Of a stretch of DNA of 64,000 nt, positions 27,131 through 38,200 are shown piece by piece (within the stretch, counting starts at the first letter, position 1; each line of letters starts with the position of its first letter). The stretch is taken from the NCBI GenBank assembly GCA_030834905.1, contig JAUQWZ010000006.1, forward strand, positions 423,174-487,173, in the 5' to 3' direction. The translations under genes and the position numbers were made by a program. The notes under the pieces were generated by a model. It saw only the letters and a program-made list of their open reading frames with translations, was not told where the DNA came from and made no database searches. Origin of the DNA: Aggregatilineales bacterium. GTDB lineage: Bacteria > Chloroflexota > Anaerolineae > Aggregatilineales > Phototrophicaceae.

Positions 27131-28636
27131 CTAGCGCCCCTCAAATGGATCAAAGGTGCCGCGCGGCAGCAGCACAACCCGCTGCCCGGCATCGAGTCCG
27201 GCGGTCACCTGGCTCTCTGTCTCATTGCGCAGCCCAAGCTGAATTGCCACTTCCTCAAACTGTCCGGCGGCGCGTTCAATGGTCGCGTATGCCTGCTGCG
27301 TATTGCGATCAATGCGGATAAACCGGTTTGGCAGTATCAGCGCATCGGGCAGTTCATCGACCACGATAGTGGCGGTGGCGCTCATGCCGATGCGCACCGG
27401 TTCGCCGGTATCGTCCACCGTCACCCGAACCGGAAAGCTGACCAACTGCCCGACCACCGTCGGCGTCAGCGCGACCCGCGAGACATGCCCGGTAATATCC
27501 GCGCCCTGAAGCGCGTCAAGGCGCAGTTCCACCGACTGCCCGATCTCCATTTTCACCACGTCGGTTTCGTCAATCGCCAGATCGACATAATAATCGCCGA
27601 CATCGACCAGCAGCAGCGCCGGGCTGTTCGAGGGCGGCGGTTCGCCAACCGTCAGGTTAACCTGCCCGATCACGCCGTCAAACGGGGCGGTGATGACGGC
27701 GCGGGAGAGCGCCGCTTCCGCCTGCGCGACGGTGAGTTCCGCCTGTCGCACCGCGATTTCGGTAAGCTGGAGATCGGTTTCTGACGCGCCGTTCAGCAGC
27801 CGGTCAAGCTGCGCCTGGGCGCTCACCAGCGCGGCGTTGGCGCTGGCAAGGCTGGCGGCGTTTGCCCCGCGCGCGTCGGTGGCGGCATAGTTGGCATCGG
27901 CAATCTCGACACCGAACTCCGCCTGGTTGAGTCCGCCGGTCGCGCTGCCCGTCGCGGAAAATGACTGCTGCGGCAAAATCCCCGTCAGCGCGCCGTTAAT
28001 CCGGGCGATAACGTCCGGCGGAATGGACACGTCGGGCGGGATGAGCGACGAAACGTCTATGCCCATCGACGACGACGCGCCCGACGACAGATCGCGCTGA
28101 AGCTGCGCCTGCCAGAGCTGGTTACGCGCCAGTTCGGTTTGCAGCCGGGCGATCTCCACCTGCTCGTCAGCGGGCGCTGACGCAAAGGCGGCGCTGACCG
28201 ATGCCTGAGCCGCATTCACGGCGGCTTCCGCGGCGGCGATGTCTTCGTCCCGCGCCGGAGACGTGAGCGCGTCGTAGGCGATCACCTGTAAGTCCAGCGC
28301 CACGCGGGCATTTTCAACCGCGCCCTGCAAATCCGCCGTATCCAGCCGCGCCAGCAGATCGCCCGCCAGGATGGTATCCCCCTCGGCAGCCAGCACCTCC
28401 GCCACTATTCCCGGCAGTTCAAACGCCAGCGCCACCTGCCGCGCCGGAATGATCGTGCCGGTCGCGCCGACGGTCACCCGCAGCGTGCCAACCGTCACCG
28501 TCGTCTCATCGAGGATCTCGGCGGACTGCTGCGCCTGCTGTTCCGCCTGCCGCGCCTGATACATCTGCGCGGCAAAAAAGGCGATTCCGGCAAGCGCCAG
28601 CAGCACGATGAAAATGCGAAAGAGTCGTTTCAACAT
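27131..28636 (-). CDS. HlyD/MacA-type adaptor protein (second)
   Basis: 501 residues. N-terminal signal anchor (~5-25), lipoyl/barrel-sandwich half (GTLRVTVGATGTIIPAR), long coiled-coil hairpin from ~100 to ~300, second lipoyl half (ITAPFDGVIGQVNLTVGE) and beta-barrel (VRIGMSATATIVVDELPDALILPNRFI). The hairpin contains an unusual insert rich in Ser, Gly and Ile/Pro (~175-260). In monoderm bacteria such adaptors act between permease and cell surface without an outer-membrane partner. Confidence 0.9.
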   Translation of the reverse strand: MLKRLFRIFIVLLALAGIAFFAAQMYQARQAEQQAQQSAEILDETTVTVGTLRVTVGATGTIIPARQVALAFELPGIVAEVLAAEGDTILAGDLLARLDTADLQGAVENARVALDLQVIAYDALTSPARDEDIAAAEAAVNAAQASVSAAFASAPADEQVEIARLQTELARNQLWQAQLQRDLSSGASSSMGIDVSSLIPPDVSIPPDVIARINGALTGILPQQSFSATGSATGGLNQAEFGVEIADANYAATDARGANAASLASANAALVSAQAQLDRLLNGASETDLQLTEIAVRQAELTVAQAEAALSRAVITAPFDGVIGQVNLTVGEPPPSNSPALLLVDVGDYYVDLAIDETDVVKMEIGQSVELRLDALQGADITGHVSRVALTPTVVGQLVSFPVRVTVDDTGEPVRIGMSATATIVVDELPDALILPNRFIRIDRNTQQAYATIERAAGQFEEVAIQLGLRNETESQVTAGLDAGQRVVLLPRGTFDPFEGR

Positions 28637-28644
28637 TGCCTGTA

Positions 28645-30021
28645 CTATCCACCCAGCCCGGGTATGGCGTCGCCAGCGAGATTGATGGCGATGATGTCGC
28701 CCTCGTCCAGCCCGCCGACGACCTCGCTGCTGGCTTCACCCTGCAAGCCCAGAGTAACCTCAACCTCACGCAGCGTGTCATCCTCGTTTAGCCTGTTCAC
28801 GAACGCCTGATTGCGCGCCCGATCCAGCCGGATGTACTGGTTAGGCACAACCAGCGCGTCCTGGCGCGATTGAACCACCACCGCTGCTTCAGCCGTCATA
28901 CCCACGCGCACGCGCGGGTCGCCCTCATCCAGCCGCACCCGAACATCGTAATTGACGATACCGTTATCATTGCTGGCAACCAGCGCGATTCGTTCAAGGG
29001 TCGCTGCCAGCGTCACGCCCGGCAGCGCGTCCACCTGCACGCGGGCGGGCATGGCTGCCTCGATCTGGCGCACGTCGATTTCATCCACCTGTACCGTAAG
29101 CCGCAGCGGCTGGAGATCGGCGATTTCGACCACCGGCAGTCCGGGCGCGGCAAGACTGCCGATCTCGGCGCTGATGCCAGTCACCACGCCGTCGAACGGA
29201 GCCGTGAGCCGCAGGCGATCCAGCCCCATCTGCGCGTCGTCCACCTGAAGCTGCGCCTGGGCGATCTGCGCATCGGCGCGGTCGAGGTCTGCCTGCGCCG
29301 GTCCGGCTAACAGCCGTTCCAGTTCGCGCTGCGCCTGCGTCACCCGCGCGTAAGCGGCGTTCAGGTCAGGCGCGCTGCCGTTCCGCAGTTGTTCAAGCTG
29401 AAGGCGGGCGATCTCGGCATTAAACGATGCCTGCCCTACTCTCGCATCGAGCAGCGCATAAGTTGCGTCTGATTGACCACCGGCGGCAGTCGCGCGCGCC
29501 TGTGTGGCGTCCTCAAGCGCCTGCTGCGCCTGCTGGTACTGAAGCTCCGCCGCGCGAAGGTCTTCATCTGATACCGCGTTGAGAATAGCGTTCACCGCGC
29601 CCTGGGCGCTCTCAACGCTGGCTTCGGCGGCGCGAATCTGGAACTCGTCAGCGCCCGCCAGAAGCTGTTCTTTTCGCAGCCGCGCCAGTTCAAGCCCCAG
29701 CGCCGCCTGCTCATAGCTAATCTGCTGCGCTGTGTCGTCGAGCCGCGCCAGCAGATCGCCCGCCTGCACTGCCGCGCCAACTGCCACCGGAAGTTCAACC
29801 ACCCGACCGCCGCTGGCGAAGCTGAGCCGCGTCACCTGATCCGCCTGCACCGTTCCCAGGGCAGTGACGGTGAGTTCGACATCCCCACGGGCGACGGTGT
29901 AGCGCTGCAAATTCTGCGACGGGGATACGTTGGCGCTGCGGTTAGCGCGCAGCGCAAAGACCACGATGGGAAGCGCCAGCGTCACCAGCGCCAGGACAAT
30001 TATCGAGCGTCGAACCGACAT
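28645..30021 (-). CDS. HlyD/MacA-type adaptor protein (first)
   Basis: 458 residues with signal anchor (~7-25), barrel-sandwich halves (DVELTVTALGTVQADQ; LTAPFDGVVTGISAEIGS), a coiled coil rich in Ala, Gln and Leu (~95-280) and a C-terminal barrel (VRVGMTAEAAVVVQSRQDALVVPNQYIRLD). It is the first gene of the export operon, is paralogous to the following adaptor, and is divergent from rex with a 207-bp gap. Confidence 0.9.
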   Translation of the reverse strand: MSVRRSIIVLALVTLALPIVVFALRANRSANVSPSQNLQRYTVARGDVELTVTALGTVQADQVTRLSFASGGRVVELPVAVGAAVQAGDLLARLDDTAQQISYEQAALGLELARLRKEQLLAGADEFQIRAAEASVESAQGAVNAILNAVSDEDLRAAELQYQQAQQALEDATQARATAAGGQSDATYALLDARVGQASFNAEIARLQLEQLRNGSAPDLNAAYARVTQAQRELERLLAGPAQADLDRADAQIAQAQLQVDDAQMGLDRLRLTAPFDGVVTGISAEIGSLAAPGLPVVEIADLQPLRLTVQVDEIDVRQIEAAMPARVQVDALPGVTLAATLERIALVASNDNGIVNYDVRVRLDEGDPRVRVGMTAEAAVVVQSRQDALVVPNQYIRLDRARNQAFVNRLNEDDTLREVEVTLGLQGEASSEVVGGLDEGDIIAINLAGDAIPGLGG

Positions 30022-30171
30022 CAGATGGTACTTATCTCTCTGACCAATACGCCCTCATCATACAGCAGGCGACAGGTGCCAACAATGGAATCTTCGTTCC
30101 GGCGCGCCGTGACCTGCGGCGAATTACTTTAAGAAAAATCTAGCGTGAAATTCGTAACAATGTTATAGTGG

Positions 30172-30189
30172 ATGTGGCATCTTTCACAA
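30172..30189 (+). promoter_or_regulatory. Candidate Rex operator upstream of rex
   Basis: ATGTGGCATCTTTCACAA: the right half TTTCACAA matches the Rex consensus (TTGTGAAA-N2-TTTCACAA) fully and the left half 5 of 8. It follows a TATAGT box (30164-30169), so a bound repressor would cover the transcription start. A second similar site is at 37288. Confidence 0.55.
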
Positions 30190-30228
30190 ACGCGAATAAC
30201 ATAACCAGAGGAGAGCCGCGCGCGGATC

Positions 30229-30846
30229 ATGCCCTCATCCATACCTGACATTGTGATCAGCCGACTGCCAATCTACCTGCGTGCTCTTGAGCGTCTGTCT
30301 CAGGAAGGTCACGAGGTCACTTCATCGCATGAACTGGGGAAGCGGCTGGGCATAAGCTCTGCCCAGATCCGCAAAGACCTGTCGCATTTTGGCGGCTTTG
30401 GCAAGCAGGGCACCGGCTATAAAATCGCCTTTCTGAGAGAACAGCTTCGGCAGGTCTTGAAGGTCGAGCGCGAATGGGAAGTCGCCCTGGTGGGCGCGGG
30501 CGACCTGGGAAGCGCGGTCGCGCGTTACAAAGGCTTTGCCGAGCGCGGGTTTCATATCGCCTGCGTGTTTGACAGCTCGCCCGAAAAGGTCGGCAGATCG
30601 ATTGACAAGTTCAGTATCCAATCGATTGACCAACTGCCGAGCATCATCCAGGAGCGCGGCATTCGCATCGCGATGATTGCTGTCCCGGCAGAACACGCGC
30701 AGGAAGTCGCCAATACACTGGTTGGCGCGGGCGTTAAAGCGATTCTCAATTACGCGCCGATCAACCTCAGCGTACCCGACGATGTTCACGTTCAGTACAT
30801 CGATCCGGTGCTGCACCTTCAGCGCATGACTTACTATCTGACGTAA
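30229..30846 (+). CDS. rex: Redox-sensing transcriptional repressor Rex
   Basis: 205 residues. Winged-helix DNA-binding domain ~1-75 with [22 protein letters not shown] (43-64), then a Rossmann NAD(H) domain with [16 protein letters not shown] (89-94 core), DSSPEKVG and a C-terminal swapped helix. Rex binds DNA when NADH/NAD+ is low and releases it when NADH rises. The start is ATG 30229 with a purine-rich GAGGAGAG a little far upstream (~18 bases). The gene is alone, divergent from the export operon. Confidence 0.96.
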   Translation: MPSSIPDIVISRLPIYLRALERLSQEGHEVTSSHELGKRLGISSAQIRKDLSHFGGFGKQGTGYKIAFLREQLRQVLKVEREWEVALVGAGDLGSAVARYKGFAERGFHIACVFDSSPEKVGRSIDKFSIQSIDQLPSIIQERGIRIAMIAVPAEHAQEVANTLVGAGVKAILNYAPINLSVPDDVHVQYIDPVLHLQRMTYYLT

Positions 30847-30877
30847 AGCAATCGGCTGTCATCAAGCGACACACGCG

Positions 30878-30921
30878 CCCGGTGGGCATAGTTTTGGATC
30901 CCCAAAAACAGCCCCGCCGGG
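30878..30921. terminator. Inverted repeat between rex and the MreB-like gene
   Basis: CCCGGTGGGC (30878-30887) and GCCCCGCCGGG (30911-30921) are near-complementary around an AT-richer loop. On the - strand a short CCCGGCGGG stem is followed by a T5 run. It may end both convergent genes; evidence is modest. Confidence 0.35.
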
Positions 30922-30924
30922 TTG

Positions 30925-31932
30925 TTACACCTGGACGATCCGCCGCATGAGCGCCGGGTCATTGAGCGCGCGCCCCGCGCCAACGGCGACGGCGATCATG
31001 GCGTTATCCGCCCGGTACACCGGCACGCCCGTTTCGCGCGTCAGGTACGTCTCGACGCCGCGCAGCAGCGCCCCGCCGCCGGTAAGCACGATGCCCCGGT
31101 CGATGATGTCCGACGCCAGTTCTGGCGGCGTGGTGGACAGCACCGCCCGCAGGACATCGGCGATATCGCCCAGCGGCTCCTGCATGGCTTCGACCACTTC
31201 GCCCGTCGTCAGCGTAATGGTACGCGGCAGACCGCTGACGTTGTCGCGCCCCTGCACTTCCATCGACATTTCTTCCGGCATGGTTACGGCAGCGCCAATC
31301 TGAATCTTGACCGATTCAGCCGTTGGCTGCCCCACCGTCAGGTTGTATTTACGCCGCACGTAACTGATGATGGCGTCGTCCAGCCGCAAGCCGCCCACGC
31401 GCCCGCTTTCAGCGCGGACGATGTTATTCATCGTCAGCACCGCCGCTTCGGTGATGCCGCCGCCAATATTGACCACCATATCGCCCGCGGGCGTGCCAAC
31501 CGGCAGCCCGGCACCAATCGCCGCCGCCAGCGGTTCCCAGATCAGGAAGGCTTCGCGCGCGCCCGCCTGTAAAGCGGCTTCGTGGACGGCGCGTTTTTCA
31601 ACGCTGGTCACGCCGAAGGGAACCGAAATCATCACCGTTGGCTTGAAAAGCCGAACGCGCCCGGCGACTTTGCCGAAGAAATGGCGCAGCATGGCTTCGG
31701 TCACCTCATAGTCGGCAATGACGCCGTTCTGAAGCGGACGAATGACCTGAATGTCCTCGTCATCCACCCTGCCGAGCATCTCACGGGCAGGCTGCCCGAT
31801 TTCGACGATTCGCTCATCTTCGACAGTCAGCGCGACGAGCGTCGGCTCCTGGAGCACAATCTGCTCATTTTCATAGATCAGGACGTTGACCGTACCGAGG
31901 TCAACGCCGAGACGTTTATCAAACATTCCCAT
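30925..31932 (-). CDS. MreB-like actin homologue
   Basis: 335 residues of the MreB/Mrl family, which forms membrane-associated filaments guiding cell-wall synthesis. Phosphate-1 motif RLGVDLGTVNVLIYE is intact, with later MLRHFFGKVAG, EPLAAAIGAGLPV and VLTGGGALLRGVETYL. The phosphate-2 motif is NIGGGITEAAV where MreB usually has D-I-G-G-G-T-T-E, so the Asp is Asn and one Thr is Ile; ATP hydrolysis may be changed. No mreC, mreD or rodA neighbours, so it may be a second copy with a special role. Confidence 0.88.
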   Translation of the reverse strand: MGMFDKRLGVDLGTVNVLIYENEQIVLQEPTLVALTVEDERIVEIGQPAREMLGRVDDEDIQVIRPLQNGVIADYEVTEAMLRHFFGKVAGRVRLFKPTVMISVPFGVTSVEKRAVHEAALQAGAREAFLIWEPLAAAIGAGLPVGTPAGDMVVNIGGGITEAAVLTMNNIVRAESGRVGGLRLDDAIISYVRRKYNLTVGQPTAESVKIQIGAAVTMPEEMSMEVQGRDNVSGLPRTITLTTGEVVEAMQEPLGDIADVLRAVLSTTPPELASDIIDRGIVLTGGGALLRGVETYLTRETGVPVYRADNAMIAVAVGAGRALNDPALMRRIVQV

Positions 31933-32072
31933 AGGTACAGCGAGCCTATCTGGTGTCCTGAATCGGGTTCACTCAAGCGGGAGATTATACCACAAGCGCC
32001 GTTTGACGATAGACGTGTCCGCCCGGCGTCGGCGAAACGGCGGCTGAGTGCTGATATGCGGGTAATTGAGGT

Positions 32073-32444
32073 TCAGTCAGCGATCAGGACGAAATGCAGC
32101 ACCCAGGCGTCCGCCTCGGCGTTGGCTTTACCGTTCGCTTCGACCCATAAACGCAGGAAATCGTCCCGGTCGGTAGAGCCTTCAGCGCGGGCGGCGGCAT
32201 CGGTGATATCGGTGACATTCTCGCTGTCAATGGCAGTGATGCGGATTCGGGCGATCTGCGGCTTGCCGCGTCCGGGCTGCACCGAATACGTTTTACCTAC
32301 ATGCCATTTCTCTCTGCCATTGACGAGGACAGCTTCTATTTTGCCGTCGTCATTGTAAACCGGCTGATCCGACGGCTTACGCACGCGGCGCGTCGTGGTC
32401 TTGCGCCCGTCCAGAATAGCTTGATAGGTGTACTGGAATAACAT
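32073..32444 (-). CDS. ASCH-domain protein
   Basis: 123 residues. The N-terminal LFQYTYQAILDGRKTTTRRVRK is the start pattern of ASCH domains (PUA-like beta barrel; the R-K-x-T-x-T-x-R stretch lines the basic cleft). The strand IARIRITAIDSENVTDI and the end AWVLHFVLI fit too. Members bind RNA or nucleotides, and some are small ribonucleases or acylcytidine amidohydrolases. Single gene; no functional context. Confidence 0.75.
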   Translation of the reverse strand: MLFQYTYQAILDGRKTTTRRVRKPSDQPVYNDDGKIEAVLVNGREKWHVGKTYSVQPGRGKPQIARIRITAIDSENVTDITDAAARAEGSTDRDDFLRLWVEANGKANAEADAWVLHFVLIAD

Positions 32445-32648
32445 GGCGCAGTCCTATGATACTGTCGCAGGAGCGTAATCGGACATGAGTACCTCATCAG
32501 CCTAATTACATAGGCGTGTTCAGCATTTGGTATTGGCATTATATCCCCAATTCAGTTCCGTGGCTCCAAAGACAATCCAAGCTCTAATCATGCTGCTGTT
32601 AGTTTTACGAAAACGAAGCGCCTGAGCCGCGCGTAAAAGCAGTGCAAC

Positions 32649-32676
32649 AAAAAAGGACACGACAGTGTCGTGTCCC
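32649..32676 (-). terminator. Intrinsic terminator of the atp operon, palindrome copy 2
   Basis: The 21-bp GGACACGACA palindrome (32655-32675) is followed on the - strand by TTTTTT, 26 bases after the atpC stop. The same palindrome is at 2657-2677. Confidence 0.85.
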
Positions 32677-32700
32677 TGCGATTATGCCCTGAACTGCGGG

Positions 32701-33162
32701 CTATTCGTCCGTCTCGCCGTTATCCGCATCTTCGATGATGCGCATGACCGCGCCGCGCCCCTGAACCCGCCGCTGGATACGCAGCGCCAGTTCTGCCCGG
32801 CGCAGCGCCAGCGTGGCTTCGCGGTTCTGCTCCGCTGGTAAGCCTTCCGCCAGCAGACGCTGGGCGCGGCTGCGCGCCGCTTCCATAGCATCGGCGTCGA
32901 TCCCGTAAGACGAATCCGCCAGATCTGCCAGCACCACGACCTTATCGGGACGGATATCGACCACGCCGCCGTAGATGGCGAAGCGTTCTTCTGCCCGCCC
33001 CTTGCGAACCACCAGCTCGCCAAAAGCCAGGGTCGTCAAAACGGGCGCGTGCCGAGGCAGCACGCCCATCTCGCCTTCACTGGCGGGCACGATGACCATG
33101 TCGGCTTCAGGTTCACTGAAGATCAGCTTCTCCTGAGTCACCACTTCGACTGCTATCGGCAT
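32701..33162 (-). CDS. atpC: F1-ATPase epsilon subunit
   Basis: 153 residues: beta-sandwich (VEVVTQEKLIFSEPEADMVIVPASEGEMGVLPRHAPVLTTL, with the G-E-x-G-V-L-P-x-H-A-P signature) and a C-terminal helical hairpin from ~85 (IDADAMEAARSRAQRLL). It links beta/gamma rotation and inhibits ATP hydrolysis. Last gene of the operon, 12 bases after atpD. Confidence 0.96.
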   Translation of the reverse strand: MPIAVEVVTQEKLIFSEPEADMVIVPASEGEMGVLPRHAPVLTTLAFGELVVRKGRAEERFAIYGGVVDIRPDKVVVLADLADSSYGIDADAMEAARSRAQRLLAEGLPAEQNREATLALRRAELALRIQRRVQGRGAVMRIIEDADNGETDE

Positions 33163-33174
33163 CGGACAGCCTTT

Positions 33175-34593
<1,419 letters not shown>

Positions 34594-34597
34594 TTAA

Positions 34598-35581
34598 TTA
34601 CGGCTGCTTGACGGCGTCAGGCGTGTTGCGTTCCTGAGCAGCAAAGCCGCGTTCAATAGTATCGGTGAGTTTGTCAATCGAGTTTTGCAGAGCCTCAGCG
34701 CCACCCACGATGTCGAGGATTTCGCTGGTGATGCCAGCCTGACGGGCTTTGTTGTAGACCAGCGTATAGTCTTCGACCAGACCTTCGGCGTTATCCGATG
34801 CGTTGCGCATGGCAACCATACGCGCCGAATGTTCGCTCGCCTGGCTTTCCAGCACCGCCTGATAAAGCTGGAGGATGGTAAAGCGCGGCACGATTTCGTC
34901 CAGAATCGCCGCTGCGTCCGGCTCATATTCGTAATCGCTGGAGCCAGCCGAGACGTGCGGAATCTCCTTGACGTACTCCGACGCGACCTGATCGTCCGTT
35001 TCATACGGCGAAAGCGGCAGCAGGCGCAGCACGCGCGGGCGCTGGGTCAGCATATTGATAAAGTCTGTGTAGGCGACAAAGACTTCGTCAACCGTGCCGC
35101 TTAGGAATTCGTCGGTCACCAGCCGCGCCACCGGCGAAATCGTCGCCAGCGAGGTATCCGACGGATTCGGAAATTCCGCGATGATGTTTTCGCGGATGCG
35201 GATCAGCGAGTCGCGCCCTTTGCGACCAACGGCGACATAACGCACGTCTTCGGGAATACGCTCGGCAAAACGGCGCGCCACGCGAATGATGTTCGAGTTG
35301 AACGCCCCCGCCTGACCGCGATCTGACGTAATCAGGATGATGACGGCATTCTTGGGATCTTCACGCGCGGTCAGCAGCGGGTGCAGCGGCACGCCACGGG
35401 TGGCGGTACTCTGCACGTTGAGCAGGATTTCCCAGGCTTTTTCGGCGTAGGCGCGGCTTGCCAGCACCCGCGCCTGTGACCGGCGCACGCGCGACGCCGA
35501 AACGGCTTCGAGCGCGCGGGTGATTTGACCAATGTTCTTGATACTGCGGATACGATTCTTGACTTCACGAGCTGAAGCCAT
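34598..35581 (-). CDS. atpG: F1-ATPase gamma subunit
   Basis: 327 residues, longer than the usual ~290. Conserved ends are intact: the N-terminal helix ASAREVKNRIRSIKNIGQITRALEAVSASRVRR and the C-terminal ARMVAMRNASDNAEGLVEDYTLVYNKARQAGITSEILDIVGGAEAL. VIILITSDRGQAGAFNSNI is the central Rossmann-like part. Extra residues lie in the middle (~205-235, DDQVASEYVKEIPHVSAGSS) and at the end. Start ATG has GGAG 11 bases upstream. Confidence 0.96.
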   Translation of the reverse strand: MASAREVKNRIRSIKNIGQITRALEAVSASRVRRSQARVLASRAYAEKAWEILLNVQSTATRGVPLHPLLTAREDPKNAVIILITSDRGQAGAFNSNIIRVARRFAERIPEDVRYVAVGRKGRDSLIRIRENIIAEFPNPSDTSLATISPVARLVTDEFLSGTVDEVFVAYTDFINMLTQRPRVLRLLPLSPYETDDQVASEYVKEIPHVSAGSSDYEYEPDAAAILDEIVPRFTILQLYQAVLESQASEHSARMVAMRNASDNAEGLVEDYTLVYNKARQAGITSEILDIVGGAEALQNSIDKLTDTIERGFAAQERNTPDAVKQP

Positions 35582-35604
35582 TGGTTTTTCTCCTTGGAAT
35601 TCCG

Positions 35605-35631
35605 CAGGGGCGCGGTCTTTGCCGCACCCCT
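35605..35631. repeat. AGGGGCGCGG hairpin between atpA and atpG
   Basis: AGGGGCGCGG and GCCGCACCCCT pair (one mismatch) around TCTTT. It sits in the 65-bp gap and could adjust relative subunit expression or mRNA decay. Shares its head with the elements at 12425 and 19745. Confidence 0.6.
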
Positions 35632-35646
35632 ACCCTGGAAACACCG

Positions 35647-37152
35647 CTAGCTAAAGCTCGCGCTGAATTCTTCAATGGCGTTTCGCAGTTTGGCTTCCAC
35701 TTCGTCAGAAACTGCCGCGCTGCTTTCGATGGCGTCCGCGATCTCGGCGTACTGACCGTGGAAGGCGCGCAGGAAGCCCGCCTGCCATTCCTTAACGCGG
35801 TGTGCCGGCAGTGTGTCCAGAAAGCCGCGCGTGCCTGCGTACAGCAGCGCCACTTCGTCGGAAAGCGCCAGCGGTTGGTACTGCTGCTGCTTGAGCAGTT
35901 CGGTCAGGCGAAGACCGCGATCCAACTGGCGCTGTGTCGCCTTGTCAAGGTCAGAGCCGAACTGCGCGAAGGCTGCCAGTGAACGGAACTGCGCCAGGTC
36001 AAGGCGCAAACCGCCGGCGACCTTCTTCATCGCCTTCGTCTGCGCGTCGCCACCCACGCGGCTGACGCTGATGCCGACGTTGATGGCAGGGCGCGTACCG
36101 GCGTTGAACAGTTCGGTCTCAAGGAAGATCTGCCCGTCGGTGATCGAAATCACGTTCGTCGGCACGTAGGCTGCCACGTCGCCGAGCAGCGTTTCGATGA
36201 TCGGCAGCGCGGTCAGGCTGCCGCCGCCGCGAGCTTCGCTTAACTGCGCCGCGCGTTCGAGCAGGCGGCTGTGCAGGTAGAACACGTCGCCGGGATAGGC
36301 TTCACGACCGGGCGGACGACGCATGAGCAGCGACACCTGACGATATGCCCAGGCATGTTTCGAGAGGTCGTCGTAAACGATCAGCGCGTCCTTGCCGTTC
36401 TCCATGAACCACTCGCCCATCGCGCATCCGGCATACGGGGCGATGTACTGAAGCGCGGCAGCTTCGGAAGCCGTCGCCGTGACGATGATGGTGTAGTCCA
36501 TCGCGCCCGCTTCTTCAAGCAGCGCCTGAAGACGGGCGATTTCACCACGGCGCTTGCCAATAGCGACGTAGATGCAGTACAGGTCTTTGCCCTTCTGGTT
36601 GATGATGGTGTCAATCGCAATCGCCGATTTACCCGTCTGGCGGTCGCCAATGATGAGCTGGCGCTGTCCGCGACCAATCGGCGTCATGCCGTCAATCGAG
36701 ACAAGCCCTGTCTGCACCGGACGATTCACGTTCTGGCGTTCCATCACGCCAGGGGCGATGCGCTCGATGTTGTAGAACTCGGTGGATTCAATCGGACCGC
36801 GTCCGTCCACCGGCTCTCCCAGCGCATTAACAACACGCCCAACCAGCCCTAAGCCCACCGGAACGGAAGCGATACGACCCAGCGGGCGCACTTCGTCGCC
36901 CTCATTGATCGTGTCGTACTCGCCCATAATGATGACGCCGACGATATCGGTTTCAAGGTTGAAGGCGATACCGGCAACGCCATTACTGAAACGGACGAGT
37001 TCGCTGAAACGGATGTTGTTCAGTCCGGTGACGCGCGCGATGCCGTCGCCCACTTCCGTAACGTAGCCAACTTCGACCGATTCGATGGCAGGCGAGTAAT
37101 CTTCTACCTGCCGGAGAAACGATTCAAAGATACTGCTGGAGACTTCCGCCAT
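35647..37152 (-). CDS. atpA: F1-ATPase alpha subunit
   Basis: 501 residues, regulatory nucleotide-binding subunit. P-loop [13 protein letters not shown] (169-176 core), [17 protein letters not shown] [19 protein letters not shown] and the signature [21 protein letters not shown] (here [14 protein letters not shown]). First gene of the F1 cluster; the gene before it on this strand is proC, not atpH, so delta, b, a and c genes are elsewhere. AGGAGC lies 6-11 bases before ATG. Confidence 0.98.
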   Translation of the reverse strand: MAEVSSSIFESFLRQVEDYSPAIESVEVGYVTEVGDGIARVTGLNNIRFSELVRFSNGVAGIAFNLETDIVGVIIMGEYDTINEGDEVRPLGRIASVPVGLGLVGRVVNALGEPVDGRGPIESTEFYNIERIAPGVMERQNVNRPVQTGLVSIDGMTPIGRGQRQLIIGDRQTGKSAIAIDTIINQKGKDLYCIYVAIGKRRGEIARLQALLEEAGAMDYTIIVTATASEAAALQYIAPYAGCAMGEWFMENGKDALIVYDDLSKHAWAYRQVSLLMRRPPGREAYPGDVFYLHSRLLERAAQLSEARGGGSLTALPIIETLLGDVAAYVPTNVISITDGQIFLETELFNAGTRPAINVGISVSRVGGDAQTKAMKKVAGGLRLDLAQFRSLAAFAQFGSDLDKATQRQLDRGLRLTELLKQQQYQPLALSDEVALLYAGTRGFLDTLPAHRVKEWQAGFLRAFHGQYAEIADAIESSAAVSDEVEAKLRNAIEEFSASFS

Positions 37153-37287
37153 AAGGTGCTCCTAAAACCAACCATAGATAAACTGTACTTGCTCGGTGCC
37201 GCAGGCGGCACGAGACACTGACCGAATCAAGCGTGATAGATTGCTGGACAAATTGCCTTCAGATGATTTTACCTGATGGGAATTCGA

Positions 37288-37305
37288 ATGTCCACTTTTT
37301 CACAA
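37288..37305 (-). promoter_or_regulatory. Candidate Rex operator upstream of atpA
   Basis: Read on + as ATGTCCACTTTTTCACAA (on - TTGTGAAA at the left). One half is a perfect Rex half site, the other partial, with the same layout as the site before rex at 30172. It lies ~135 bases before the atpA start in the 177-bp gap between proC and atpA. Confidence 0.5.
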
Positions 37306-37329
37306 ACTCCCTGCGACGCGCCTTCCAGG

Positions 37330-38163
37330 TCACTCCTGCTTCTCCTGTAAGTCGCCCAATTCAACCGACCGGTGAAATGCCGCCCAGATAGCATCGGCGA
37401 TGACGGTGCGCAGTCCGCCTTTCTCCATCTCATAGATCGCGGCAGCCGACGTACCGCCGGGGCTGGTCACCTGATTGCGCAGCGTCGCCGGGTGCATATT
37501 GGACTGAATGGCGTAATCCACCGAACCGCGTATCGTTTGCAGCACCAGCCGTTCGGCATCGTGGCGCGAGAACCCCATGTGAACGCCCGCGTCAATCAGC
37601 GCTTCCATAAACATGAACACATAGGCGGGTCCCGTACCGCTGAGCGCCGTCGCCATATCGAGGAACTTCTCGTCCGCCATATACAGTTCTTCGCCCAGCG
37701 CGCCCAACAGCGCCCGCGCCTGATCGCGCTGCGACTGAGCGACATCCGGCGTTGCCGTCCAGACGGTAATGCCCTTCCCTATCTGGGCGGGTGTATTCGG
37801 CATCGCCCGGACGACGCTTTTGTTGCCGATTGCTCTGGCAAGCGCGCTGATGCGCACGCCAGCGAGTATGCTCAGGACGAGCGAGGCATCTTTGCCAGCG
37901 CCATCCAGCGAGCGCGCGACCTCACCCATCACCTGCGGCTTAGTGGAGATGACGAGGATATCCGCCTGGCGGGCGGCTTCGGCGTTATGTTGGGTGAAGC
38001 GCAGCCCGTAACGCGCGACCAGCTCGTGACCCCGTTCTTCGCGCGGCTCAGCGGCGATGATCTGATCGCCATTCAGCAGCTTCTGGTTCAGCAAGCCCTT
38101 AATCATGGCTTCCGCCATCACGCCGCTTCCGATAAAGGCGATGGTTGAGTTTTGTAGCGCCAC
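37330..38163 (-). CDS. proC: Pyrroline-5-carboxylate reductase
   Basis: 277 residues. Last step of proline synthesis, NAD(P)H reduction of pyrroline-5-carboxylate. Rossmann start TIAFIGSGVMAEAMIKGLL, VVRAMPNTPAQIGKG, and the C-terminal dimer/substrate signature ATALSGTGPAYVFMFMEALIDAGVHMGFSRHDAERLVLQTIRGS followed by LRNQVTSPGGTSAAAI. Complete. Probably transcribed with or just ahead of the atp operon, since both run on the - strand. Confidence 0.97.
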   Translation of the reverse strand: MALQNSTIAFIGSGVMAEAMIKGLLNQKLLNGDQIIAAEPREERGHELVARYGLRFTQHNAEAARQADILVISTKPQVMGEVARSLDGAGKDASLVLSILAGVRISALARAIGNKSVVRAMPNTPAQIGKGITVWTATPDVAQSQRDQARALLGALGEELYMADEKFLDMATALSGTGPAYVFMFMEALIDAGVHMGFSRHDAERLVLQTIRGSVDYAIQSNMHPATLRNQVTSPGGTSAAAIYEMEKGGLRTVIADAIWAAFHRSVELGDLQEKQE

Positions 38164-38200
38164 AGGTTTCCCCCTGATTCACGACCGCCGGACAATGATC

